Source: Guillardia theta CCMP2712 (taxonomy: Eukaryota > Cryptophyceae > Pyrenomonadales > Geminigeraceae). Taken from it: a stretch of 35,852 nucleotides of DNA. Below are positions 1-10,332 of the stretch, piece after piece. The notes below the pieces were generated by a model, which did not search any database, was not told the origin of the DNA, and saw only the letters and a list, made by a program, of their open reading frames with translations. The stretch is taken from contig NW_005434486.1 in assembly GCF_000315625.1 (NCBI RefSeq), positions 57,783 to 93,634 of the forward strand, written 5' to 3'. How positions within the stretch are numbered: position 1 is the first letter of the stretch; the number at the start of each line of letters is the position of its first letter. Both the position numbers and the translations under genes were made by a program.

Positions 1-420
1 GAGGCTTCAGCTTGGACTTGGCCTTATGACAAGTAATACACCTTTTCACAAACTTGTCCATATCACGCATCATCTTGGGCAATAAAAATTCTCATTAAGC
101 ATAAGCAAAGTCATTTCACGTGCAAAGTGAGCCATCAAGCCGGCCGGCAAGGGATTCCTGCAGCAATAGCAAACGCAGAAACGAGTAGGGTGCACAAAGT
201 AGATGAGCTTAAAACAAAACCCGATCATGTATCGGAAACGGCAGACATTCGTTTCCATGTTAAGAAGGATTTTCGGATCAAGCTAAGGGAGAATCATAAG
301 CATCAAAATCCAGTAAAAGATGGAATCCAGGATAGAGGTCATCCGTTGCCCTCCGAAGCCCAAGTTTCTGAGAAAGAGCATCAGCAACCTCCTGTTACAT
401 CCCCGGTGAGGGCGTAGTAG
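1..420 (-). mobile_element. Decayed Ty3/gypsy retrotransposon fragment (RNase H end to integrase zinc finger)
   Basis: Read on the minus strand, about 390 to 364 encodes EVADALSQK. This matches the conserved VADALSRK-type motif at the end of Ty3/gypsy RNase H and is preceded by a PG pair and an in-frame stop. Further along, about 150 to 1, comes the H2C2 integrase zinc-finger region: GLMAHF, then FYCP, then, one frame over, MMRDMDKFVKRCITCHKAK with the CxxC pair. The frame change between FYCP and MMRD, the stop and the absence of the first zinc-ligand histidine show it is not functional. The order RNase H then integrase and the spacing fit a gypsy pol gene. The fragment is cut by the window start, so the rest of the element may lie to the left. 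No LTR is visible here. Confidence 0.75.
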
Positions 421-421
421 T

Positions 422-3400
422 CTAAAGATATGCAAGAGTGATTTCCGAGCAATGGACACGTTGGAGCATGGGAGAGGCGAAGGGAGGAGGGGTTTTCAGC
501 ATCTCCTCCCAGGCATCTTCATCCCCCTGATCAGGAGTTCGTAAGGAGGTACAGGAGACGTCAAGGATATGGTCAGAGGGCAGGAAGCAGATTAGGAGAA
601 AGCAGGCAGGCAGGAGAGGAGGAGAGGAGGAGGAGAGGAGGAGAGGAGGAGAGGAGGAGAAGGCAGGTGGGAGAGGAGGAAAAGGCAGGGGCCGCAGGGG
701 TAGAAGAGGAGGCAGGGGTAGAGAGAGGAGAAGGCAGGGGTAGAGAGAGGAGAAGGCAGGGGTAGGGAGAGGAGAAGGCAGGGGAGGGGTTACGGACCTC
801 ATGGACGACGAGGGATGCCGTCCTAGCGTTGCCGCTCGTCCACTTGAACTTCCCCAGGGTCTGGCACAACGAGGAGTAGATGGAGGACGGAGAGTCGGCA
901 ACAAAGGAAGCGAATCTTCCCCGTCCAGCCGCTCCATGCTTGTCGATCCTGCACAAGGGCGGCAAGGCAACGATCGCATGCTCAAGTTGGAGGAGGTTGG
1001 AGGGGAGGGAGGATAGGAGGTACTCGACGTCGACTAGGAGGAGTCGAACCTTGTTGGCCCTGTGAAGCTCCACGATCAGAAGCTCGTCGTCGCTCATGAC
1101 AACACGCCCGTCTCCTGCTCCTGCTCCTCCTGCTCCTGCTCCTGATCCCGCTCCTGCTCCTGTTCTCAGCATCCGCTTGCCGAGTAGGCCGACGCCATGG
1201 GAGGCAAGGGCCGACAGAGACTGATCTTGGAAGACAGCAGCCACTCTGAATAAGTCCTCGTCCGCCTCCTGCTCTGCTACCTTCCTTGCTACCAGCATGC
1301 TGAGCCGTCGAGCTTCTCCGAAGGTCCTGCAGACGACCAGGGACGGTCTGCCTGCGGTCCTCCCGACGAGGTTGAGGATGGTCCTGTCGGGGGAGGAGCC
1401 TCGTGGGAAGGAGAGGATCTTGAGGGTGACTCCGATGGGGATGCCATGGCGGAAAGGGAGGAAGCAGGAGGGAGGAGGGACATGCAACCAGCGCTGTATG
1501 TCATTGACGTTGTTGATGACGGAGCTGACGAGCGTTATCATCCTCGTCCTCTTCTTCTCCACCTCTGTACTCTGCTGCTTCTTGACAGCTGCCGCTGCCA
1601 GCTCCAACTCTGCGCATGTTGCTCCCGGCTGGAGGCCATGGACGATGACCACTCGAGCTTGTGACAGGAGGAGAGGACCGTCGAGGGTTAGCAGGCCCTC
1701 TGCTCCTAGCACGTGCAAGTTTGCCGAGCTGGTGACATCGCAGCAGGACACCTCGGTCTCGAACTGCTGCTGGAACTTCAGTCCCCACTGCCTGTACCAC
1801 TTCCAGGCCTCAGCTCGGTCCTTGCAGACGATGACAACCTTTGACCTGCCGCATGCGCCGTTGCCTCTGTCGATCCTCGCTGCCTCCCGTTCCCAGCTCT
1901 CCAGCTCCTGGAAGACCGCAAACATCGCGACCCTCTCCAGCGTCTCCCTCAGCCATTCCTCTCCTGCCATGAGGAAGTCTTCAAACGTATGTCGCAGCTG
2001 AAAGAAGGTACTGGTCATGATGGAATTCATGCTCTCGCTCGTGCTCGAGGGAAAGAGAAATTTTCTCTCCCGGGCTGAGAGGACAGAGGTGGGCAGAGGC
2101 GGGACAGCAGCGATCGTTGAGCACCGCGATCGAACTCCACCGGGCTTGTCGTTGTTGAACAAGGAGGTTGCCGAGCGCAAGACAAGTTGAGTCTTGCACT
2201 GCAGCCAGCGGTCAGAAAGAGCAGTGATGAGCAGGGGAAAGACTCGGTCTCTTGCGATGACGCATCGAACTGTGGTTGAGTTGTGCAGCTTGCTGAAGGA
2301 TAGCCTGTCTGAGAAGATGACCGTACCCTGGCTGTCCTGCAGGTGGACCAAGAACGTTTCCTGGGGGGACCGTGAAGACAGAGATGCGTTGAAGACGATC
2401 TTAAACAACCTCTCTCCGTAACTTTGAGCTTCGGCTGCAATCTCGACACGTGGGAACGACTGGGCGAGTTGCACGACGTACATCAGGTCCCTTTCTGGCA
2501 GCTGGTTCCCAACGATCCTCCTCAGTGGCAGCAGGGAGGAGCAGGCAGCGAGAGCTGCTGTGTCAACTCCTTGACGCTGCAAGGCAGCCAGCGCCTCCGT
2601 CAACCCTGACGGCACCATCGCCGCCCTCTGCATCCTGACATGCTTGCTCCTGCCCTCTGCCTGCTGGTTACGGTTCAGCTCGTATCCATAGAGCGGATGG
2701 TACAGGATGGGCACTTGAAGCTCCACGGCGATGGCCCAGGAGGAGGCTATCTCAGCGGTCTTTGCACAATCTTTCAGCAGCGACAGGTCGGATATTGCGC
2801 GAAAGACGCGGATGCAGTTCTGAAAGACGTACTGCGCATCGGAGGAGATGGAAGGGGTAGAAAATTCCCTCCTCAATGTGAACATCTGGATCATTACTGC
2901 AACCTTGTGCGATGCTGTTAACTCCCCTCCTGCTCCTCCTCCTTCTCCCCCCGCCCAATCTCGATGTAGCACAAGTTGTCCATCACTTGCCGCAGCTCCT
3001 CCTCCTCCTCAGCCCTCACGTTGATGCTCGCCATCTCGTCGCTGCCCGCCGCCAGCATCAGGATGTCATACATGGTCGAGTTGGGAGAGACTCTAGCAAG
3101 GATGTCTCGAGCTGAAGTCAAGCTCAGGTAGTGCTGGCTGACAACCTGTGCATACTTGGTCGGTAGGAACGAGGGAGGGTCAGCAACGCTGACGATCAGG
3201 CCGGAAGACAACAGCTTCTCAAGGGTCTTGTTGGCATGCCTTAGGAGCATCGAGTTTACCACGCCCTCCGCCTCCTCCTTCGATGCGCTCCTTGCCCTCG
3301 ACGCGTCCTGACTACTTCTCAACCTCGCACAGAAGAAGGTCTTTGAAATCCAGTCCAACACCTCCTCCAGGTTTGAGATGCTTCCCGCCGCTATCTCAGC

Positions 3401-5590
3401 GTTGATGTGCAATTCCATCACGTCCTCCATCCTGCTCTCGATCGGAACCTGCGCTGTCATCCTGCTGAGGATGAGCTGGAGCTTCTTCCGGCTGCATAGC
3501 ACGTACGCGTCGCCCTCTGCGTCAAACTGCGGCCTCCCTGCCCTCCCAAACATCTGCTGCAGCTCCAAGGCTGTTATCTCTTCCTCCCGCCCTGCGTTAG
3601 GGTCGAAGTACTCCACTCCCTTGATGATCACTACCCGCGCTGGCAGGTTCACCCCCCATGCTAGCGTCGACGTGGACACCAGTAGAGCAAGCGCCCCATC
3701 CTCAAACGCTCGTTCCACCACCGTCCTATCCTGCCTCGTCATCCCCGCATGATGCACAGCGATCCCGTTCATGGTCATAGACGGCAGCCTCCGATCCCGC
3801 AAGTTGCCCAGGTACCGCTGGTGCTTCTTCCATGCTCCCAGCCTCCCGTTCTCCTCCGTTGGTGCGATCATCTTCACGCATCTCTCCTCCTGCGCTCTCA
3901 GTAGCAAGAACTCTGCAGTCTTCACCGTGTCCTTCCTGGTGTGCACAAACACCAGCACGTGCTGTCCCATCCTGATGTGTCTTATCACCCGATCCCAGCA
4001 CGCTTCGAGCAGCGCCTCCTTGATGCCCCCCATCGCTCTCCCAGCTCCTCTCGCTCCTGCCCTTGTACCTGCTCCTGCTCCTCCTGCCACTGCCGCAGCT
4101 GCCAGTGCTCCTCCTCCTCCCCCTCCTCCTCCTGCTTCCACTGCTGCTGCATCCGCTTCTGATGGTGGTGGTAGTGCATCTGCTGCGTCTGCACCTCCTG
4201 CTGCTCCTACTCCTACCCCGACAAAGTGCTGAGCAAGAGGCACAGGACGGGTCTCAGGCCCGAAGGTGAAGAGGCCAGCATCCTCTTCAACGTGGAGGAA
4301 CCTCGCCACGTCCTTGAAGTTCGGCAGGGTAGCAGACAGTCCCACCAGGCGCAAGTAGCTGCCTGCTATCTCCGCATGCCGCAGGAAGCGAGCAACCAGC
4401 GCTTCTACCACAGGCCCTCTGTCCTCGTTCAGGATCTGGACCTCGTCAACAATCATCAGCGAGATCCTCTGCATCAGGACTAGCGAACTTGGTGGCTTCC
4501 TAGTCATGACATCCAGCTTCTCCGGCGTGCAGACCATCACGCTAGCCCGCGAGACATCGGCAGGTGACGTCACCATGTCTCCTGTCACCTCCACCACGCT
4601 CGCGTTCACCCGAGAGAGCATGCGCGTCAGAGTGCGGGTGACCTCTGCTGCAAGGGCCTTGAGGGGGGCGATGTAGACTACCAAGACCCTCCCCCCGTCT
4701 CCTCGCATCTTCTCTTCTCGATCCAACTCACGGAGGATCACGCTCACAGCAACGTTAGTCTTCCCTGCTCCTGTAGGCGCAAGCACCAGCAGGTTCTTGC
4801 TGGTCTCGAACGCCACTGGGAACACAGCGCTCTGCATGCGGTTGAGAGCTCGGATGTGGCTGGGAAAAACATCCTTCCACTTGCCAAACTTCTCCACGGG
4901 GACGAGGTTGACGTCAGACGCGTTCTTCCTCGGCAGTGAGGGGATGGAACACTCGATGATCCTCCTCGACTTGTCCTCCAGCCACACAAAGCGCGAGCAA
5001 GCCCCATCTCTCGTGGAAGGAGCTGGTAAATTGCCATGCGCGACCAGCCCATCGTCATCGTCGTCGCACACGAGGCTTGCTTGTGCATGCGGTCGCCACC
5101 TCATCACTTGCTCCTGATTCATCAACGTCCATGCTATCAGCTCCTCCCCTCTTTCACCAAGCAGGTCCCAAAGATCGCTCTGCGGATCGTTCCCCGCCAA
5201 ACATGCTTGAAGCAACCTTGCAAGATCTTCCTTGGTTGTGAACAACAATCCAGACGCAGCATCAGTATCGTCTATGAACTTCTGACAGAGATGGAGAACA
5301 GTCTCGTCTTGCTTCACGTTCCCTTCCCCACCAACAAGGAGCAGGTTTGAACCCAGCTTCAACGATTTGATCTCCTTCTCATACGTGTGAAGTTTGGCAC
5401 TGAGCCTCAAAGATCTGCTAGCGTGAGAACTTTCACTGACAATAACGAGGAAAAACGTCCAGCACAAGAGACTTTTGACCATGTCTGTGCTTCGATCCTG
5501 GTTGAGACTACCCTCTTCCAATAGTTCAAATCTCCTCCCCTGCTGGCCCCTCGCAGCAAACACAGTAATAAGTTCGCAATGTGAGTGCAT
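422..5590 (-). CDS. Ski2-like helicase of the Brr2/ASCC3 (Slh1) type with degenerate second cassette
   Basis: The best match is the ASCC3/Slh1 branch, which in other eukaryotes unwinds nucleic acid in ribosome rescue or alkylation repair; Brr2 is the alternative. The first cassette has Walker A APTGAGKT (residues 271-278 from the first Met), APLKALAAE, VTGDM, TPEKLD, motif II DEVQ (382-385) in place of DEVH, LSATLPN, VHHAGM, LVSTSTLAWGVNLP and MFGRAGRP. A Gly/Ala-rich insert sits between motif III and motif IV (about 4050-4220). A Sec63-like region (KVAVMIQMF onward) and a second cassette without Walker A, DExH or GRxGRP follow in another frame. The frame change at about 2918-2972 has no convincing intron; it may be an indel or a missed splice. 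A phase-0 GT-AG intron at 527-797 would join the last exon, ending at 422. The Met at 5482 is an alternative start that begins a hydrophobic, signal-like stretch. The product would be about 1640 residues. Confidence 0.82.
527..797 (-). repeat. Low-complexity intron (GGAGA/GGCAGG repeats) in helicase gene
   Basis: The plus strand is a run of GGAGA, GGCAGG and GGTAGAGA units. On the coding strand this is a long pyrimidine tract between a GT donor after codon GAG (798) and a CAG acceptor before GGG (526). Both junctions are phase 0, and splicing links VVHE to GDEDAW. Reading through would give a long Leu/Pro/Ser tail, so I treat it as intron. Confidence 0.6.
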
Positions 5591-6548
5591 TCATACTGAT
5601 ATGAACAAGATCCTTCTTGACTACGAATTTTCGCTCCGTCAAGCTGTGGCAGAGCCCAAAATCGTACAGGGAAAGATCTTGAAAGGAAAGCTTCGATTCA
5701 TCTTACAACCATCAATGCTCGATTTCTTCACTTCAAAAGAGATTGAAGCATGCAACAGTCCTAAACATCTCGCTGTGTTACTTGCTCCTTGCCCCTTTCT
5801 CCTCCTTCTCATGTCCTCCCTTCCCTCCTCGCTCCTCGATTCCCTGGTTGAACTGCATGCGTCTCCTCTCCATAGCTTCATTGACCACTACCCCATCTCC
5901 GCACCACCCCCTTGAATCTTACCCACGGGTCGTTCAAACAGAAAATACCGGGTCATATCCCTTGTATTGTACGGGTACTCCATTTATCTACTGTAACGAT
6001 TGGGTGGGTCATATGCAATGAAGGGGTTATTTTCTGTTCTAAAATGGGGGTGTGTGAGAGGATTCTAGGGGGTGGGGTGGTCCTTCCCACAAACTTCATG
6101 GTTTGACCACTTGGGGGCCCAGAGAACGAGAAAGGAGAGGAGGGAGAGGAGGAGGAGGAGGAGGAGGAGGAGGAGGATGGAGAGGAAGGAAGATTTAAGG
6201 GAGATGAAGATGGGAAGGAGGAGGAGGAGCAGGAGGAGGGAGGGGGGAAAGGGAACAGGCAGGAGTAAAAAGAGGGGAGACGAGGAGAGAAGAGACTAAA
6301 CAAACGAGCATGCAAATAGAAAGGCAAAAGAGAACAACGAGTGATAGTAGATTGAAACAGGAAGCATCATTGCAGCACAAGGTTAAGTCGAATTCATAGA
6401 GAGAAAATAGCACAACGGGAGTCTGGGGTACGAGAAGGCAACATGGGCCACTATCGTTGAAATTGTGCAAACGATCATGAAAACACCAATGAGATCAAAA
6501 CATTTTCTAAGATTTCTCATTCAGTTGTAGACTAAAGGGAATAGCAGA
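5591..6548. other. Divergent intergenic region between helicase and NEK kinase
   Basis: No gene is supported. The region presumably holds the promoters of the two divergent genes, but I see no clear TATA or other element. About 5930-6110 is rich in G-tracts (GGTGGGTC, GGGGGTGTG, GGGGTGGGGT), like three other intergenic islands in the window. About 6127-6290 is a GGA-rich low-complexity stretch whose open frames are compositional artefacts. Confidence 0.6.
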
Positions 6549-8648
6549 ATGCAAGCTTCTCCGCGTGAAGACTCAAAGTACAAGATCGGCAAGTAATGAA
6601 ACCTTGACTGGTCTCCCGGTTTGTCCTTATTACATGTCGTCAGGAAAATTGGGGAGGGGAGTTATGGTAGCGTTTATCTCCTGCACAAGAGAGATACAAA
6701 GAGTGCAGTTGCTGTCATGAAGAAAATCATGGTTAAGAGTGTCGAGAATAAGGACCTCCGTGATCTTGTAAAAGAAGCGAAGGTGAGAACAAAGAGTTGA
6801 TGGTGGTGATGGTGATGATGGCGATGATGGCAATGATGGCGATGATGGCGATGATGGTGATGGTGGTGATGGTGGTGGTGGTGGTGGTGGTGGTGGTGGT
6901 GGTGATGATGATGATGATGGTGATGGTGATGATGATGGTCAAACGACACGAAATAATACATGCGCTTTTTGCAGTTGCTGGAGATGTTCAATCATCCTCA
7001 CATTGTCAAGCATATGGAGCATTTCCTCATGGACGATTACCTCTGCATCATCACAGAATATTGCAACACGGGGGACTTGTCGAGCCTAATAAGGAAGCGA
7101 AGAGTGGAATCGAAATTGATCAAGGAGGACACGATCTGGTCGTGGCTAGTTCAGCTTTCCTGCGCTCTCAAGCACATCCATGAGTAATGCTGACGATTGA
7201 GACTGGGAGCAACTACCCTGACATGCTGTTGTTTCTAGTCGCAAGATCCTCCACCGCGACATCAAGTCTGCCAACGTCTTCCTCCACCGTCCCGACGAGA
7301 GGGGAAACGCCGTGATCAAGCTCGGAGACTTTGGAATCTCAAAAGTCCTGGAGGAGACGCAGGGGCTTGCTAAGACTGCAGTTGGAACGCCTTACTATAT
7401 GAGCCCCGAGCTCTGCAGCGGCAAGTGTTATGGTTACAAGAGTGATATGTGGGCTCTTGGGATTGTTTTGTATGAGATGGCGTCGTTGCGGCCAGCGTTT
7501 GATGCTCACAGTTTCAACGCCCTTGTTGTGAAGATCTTGAAAGGAAAGTTCAACCCAATCTCTCCCATCTACTCCCCCGACCTTCACGATGCAGTCCATG
7601 CACTGTTGGACAAGGACACGTCGCTAAGGCCGGACATCAACCAGTTCCTGAACCTGCCGATGATCCGAAAGAGGCTGGCTTATTCCAACATTAGTCACGA
7701 TATCCTTGAGAACGAGTTTGCACATACGGCCTTGCATGGTTTCGATGCGATCAACGCTGTTTACTCCAGTAGGAAGAATGCCAGGCCTTCGTCGTCCCCC
7801 GCTACGGCAAGTGTCTTGCTTCATGCACTGCAAGAGATCTGATACAAGTGACAGGACAAGAAGGCTGATAGCAAGAGCGTGCTACCGAGCAAGACGCCAA
7901 CGAGCAGAACTGATCAACAAAGTCCTACTGACGTTGCGCATCAAGGCAGATCTCACTTGAGCATGGGCAAGGCCCGTCAGTCAGACAAGCAAGCGAAAGA
8001 TATCGACATGCATCTTGTCAAGAACGTTCTCAAGTCCGTCCGGGAGGCCTCCCACGACCCCCAGGTAACGAGGAGGAGACGATTGTGGGGATGGTGACAG
8101 GGGTGTAGGCGGCGGCAGAGAAGAAACTCGCTCCCGCTCCCCTGCCAGTCCCTGCTCCCCCTCCCCCTCCTTCCTCTCTGCCTCCTCCTCAACCCGACAA
8201 GGAAAACACGGCTCTAGGTCAAGACCACTCCTTTGAGTGCTCGAGCTCGAGCTCGGAGCCCGAGATCAACTTCGGGGAGAAGTTCATGTGGAGGGGAAAG
8301 ACGCTCAACCTGCCGGGGGTAGGACAGAAGGACAGCATTCACCAGCGCATCGAGGCCATGCGCATGTTCCTGGAAAAGGAGCTGGGGGAGGACGTGTTCA
8401 TCCACGTGTACAACATCATGAACGCCATCGCTCCAGGGGACGACGAGTTCGAGCTGGAGAAGCAACTGCAGGACTACGTTGGAACAGACCACATGGAGCA
8501 TCTGTGTCTAATCGCCCAATGTACGTATTGCGCATCTTTTATCTTCTCAGCCTTGCTTGTACTTGGCCGTTAACTGACTGTCTGCTGCTCGCTCTCAGTG
8601 ATTTTCTGCGAGGAACAAGCCAACGAGCAGCGAGTTGGAAAGGAGTAA
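6549..8648 (+). CDS. NEK-family serine/threonine kinase
   Basis: Seven exons join in frame: 6549-6592, 6644-6782, 6975-7183, 7239-7812, 7855-8064, 8109-8520 and 8599-8648, giving 545 residues. The kinase domain is N-terminal: KIGKKIGEGSYGSV (ATP loop), a Lys in VAVMKK, an alpha-C Glu in VKEAKLLEMFNHPHIV, HRDIKSAN, DFG, and YYMSPE closing the activation segment. The HRDIKSANVFL and NHPHIV wording is typical of NEK (NIMA-related) kinases, which act at centrosomes, cilia and in mitosis. A proline-rich linker (about 8109-8200) precedes a conserved-looking tail (RIEAMRMFLEKELGEDVF ... LIAQLIFCEEQ) that resembles C-terminal regions of some protist and animal NEKs. Two introns are uncertain: 7813-7854 is only 42 nt and removes an in-frame TGA, and the acceptor at 8108 could instead be 8120. 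The 3' end converges on the MCU gene with a 48-bp gap. Confidence 0.85.
6797..6946 (+). repeat. GTG/GAT trinucleotide microsatellite inside a NEK intron
   Basis: Runs of GATGGC, GATGGT, GTG and GAT fill most of the intron 6783-6974, which has a GTGAG donor and a TTTTTGCAG acceptor. The poly-His frame on the opposite strand is an artefact of the repeat. Confidence 0.8.
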
Positions 8649-8696
8649 CTCCACTGCTCTGCCTGATTCGAGCCGAGCAGCACCATGATCCGTACT

Positions 8697-9898
8697 TCAC
8701 TCTTCCTTCAGGAGCCTGATGTCTTCCTTGCACTGTGAGCAAAGTTAGAACGTCTGCACTGAGCAGGAGAGAGTGGGGTAACAAACAACACACTATGAAC
8801 CAACAACATCTCACAGACAGGCGAGGCAAGGGAAAGCACGCACCTCTTCTATCGCCTTCAAGATGTAGTTGTATCTATCAACATCGAACGACTTGATCCT
8901 GTACAAGTTCACCCTCGACTTATCGATCATCTGCTGCCTCCAGCCCTCGAGCGAGAACTCCTCCTTCTTCGCTGCATACCACACATAGAAGAAGCAGATC
9001 GGCCCCATGGTGGAGACGAAGAACGATATCGGCTCAACAATGTCCCACGAGTACTCCCAGTACGTCATCCTGAAGAGCAACCCGAACGCAGTCAAAGGGA
9101 TACACCCTCCTATCCAGATGTTCCTGTTCGCCTCCCGCTCCGCTGCCTCGTCGATGAGCGTCTTGGCTGTGGACAGAGCCTCAAGCTCCTTGCTCAGAGT
9201 CTGCAGCTCTTGCTCCCTCCTCTCTATCTCCTGCGTCTTCATCGCACCGGTGAGGTCGAACGTTGCCCAGATGGTGTCAATGACGTCCTGAGGTTTGATA
9301 AACACAGTCTCTCGTAGAGCAGTGTTGGACGTGTTGCTGAAGTTGAGGACGATGCCTGACTGATGGAAGGATTCGAGGAGGCTCATAGACTCTTGCTCTC
9401 GGAAGCCGTACTTGCTGCACAGCCGGCAGAAGTCCAACCTGGAGATCTTCTGCTCCCCCATCGAGCTGAGCTCCTTCCTGACCTTAATGACGTCAACCTT
9501 CTTCAGCAGGTCTTCCATGGGAACATCTGCACGTCTTACTCAGTGAAGCTCCTCGCTCGGTCTCTCCTCCTCCTCCTACCTGTCGTGGTCCCTGCAAACC
9601 TCCTCTGTGTCCAACCCCACGCCGTCCTCTGCCGCAGCTGTACCACCTCCCTCACGCTCCTCCTCGTCACTTCGTGAAATGATGATCCCTCGTAGCCATC
9701 CCGCCTGCACATCCTCATGATCCCTGCAACCTCTCCTCCTCCTCCTCCTCGTCCCCATGCTGCTGCTGCTGCTCCTCCTCCTCCTCCTCGTCCCCATGCT
9801 GCTGCTGCTGCTGCTCCTCCTCCTCCTCCCCAGATGCTTCGTCCCCCCCGCCCGGCCTGCGCCAACCCCCCGAGCCTCTTCAACATTGCTAGTGCCAT
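8697..9898 (-). CDS. MCU: Mitochondrial calcium uniporter (MCU) pore-forming homologue
   Basis: MCU forms the Ca2+-selective channel of the inner mitochondrial membrane. Three exons join in phase: 9898-9580, 9526-8844 and 8732-8697, giving 345 residues. The signature WDIVEPISFF (Asp268 and Glu271 in WDxxEP) forms the Ca2+ filter and lies between two membrane segments, about residues 243-261 and 272-292. A coiled coil (IERREQELQTLSKELEALS) precedes the first, as in the family, and another helical stretch ends the protein (KAIEECKEDIRLLKEE). The N-terminus is Arg-rich and poor in acidic residues, fitting a mitochondrial presequence, but is inflated by Gly/Ala/Trp repeats. Length is near the usual MCU size. 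Both introns (9527-9579, 8733-8843) are GT-AG. No regulator such as MICU or EMRE is in the window. Confidence 0.9.
9729..9836 (-). repeat. Tandem repeat encoding Ala-Trp-Gly-Arg-Gly tract in MCU presequence
   Basis: Two adjacent units each combine CCTCCTCCT, CGTCCCCATG and GCTGCTGCT on the plus strand. On the coding strand they give repeated poly-Ala, WGRG and poly-Gly. The array is within the first exon of the MCU gene and keeps the frame. Confidence 0.75.
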
Positions 9899-10332
9899 TG
9901 AAAATGACCGTTAATTTGGTTACGAAACCGTTTCGCTCGGACCAGACCGGGCGGGCCGTCGGGCGGCAGGCCGTCGGGGCCTCGGAAGTGCCGCAGTCAC
10001 TGTGGCACGCCCGGCGGCAGCCGCTGAGACTCCAGATCAGTGTTGCCGAACTCACACCAGGCTCGGCTGCGCCGGGGCCCGGACGCTATGACTCAGTGAT
10101 CAGTGGGAGATGCCGCCGGGGACTTAGCGAATGACGGTAGTAGGTCTATTGACATTTTCTCATACAAATCTCCCTCTCAACTCTGTACATTCCCCTGACG
10201 GTGATCCTCTGAAAGAACATATGATAGCTGCCCCTGAAAATCCCTCCTGTTGCAGATAGCCGGCTCGGAGGTGGCTTGAACAAACCCGGCGCAAAAAAAA
10301 TCTCAGTCATGACGAACTTTTCACAACTTCTT
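9899..10332. other. GC-rich intergenic region upstream of MCU
   Basis: No gene is supported. About 9930-10110 is very GC-rich, with GGGCGGGCCGTCGGGCGG and GGGGCCCGGACG, and resembles in composition the patches at about 13620-13990 and 33805-33905. It probably contains the MCU promoter. The rest is the 3' flank of the next minus-strand gene. Confidence 0.45.

Noticed and set aside
3771-4269. Plus-strand Pro/Ala/Ser- and Leu-rich frames
   Set aside because: They are shadows of the Gly/Ala-rich insert in the helicase on the minus strand.
5475-5915. 146-codon plus-strand frame before the NEK gene
   Set aside because: It starts inside the helicase N-terminus on the other strand and continues into a Leu/Pro/Ser compositional tail.
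6674-6991. Open frame with a long poly-His run on the minus strand
   Set aside because: It is the complement of the GAT/GTG microsatellite inside a NEK intron and overlaps a well-supported exon on the other strand.
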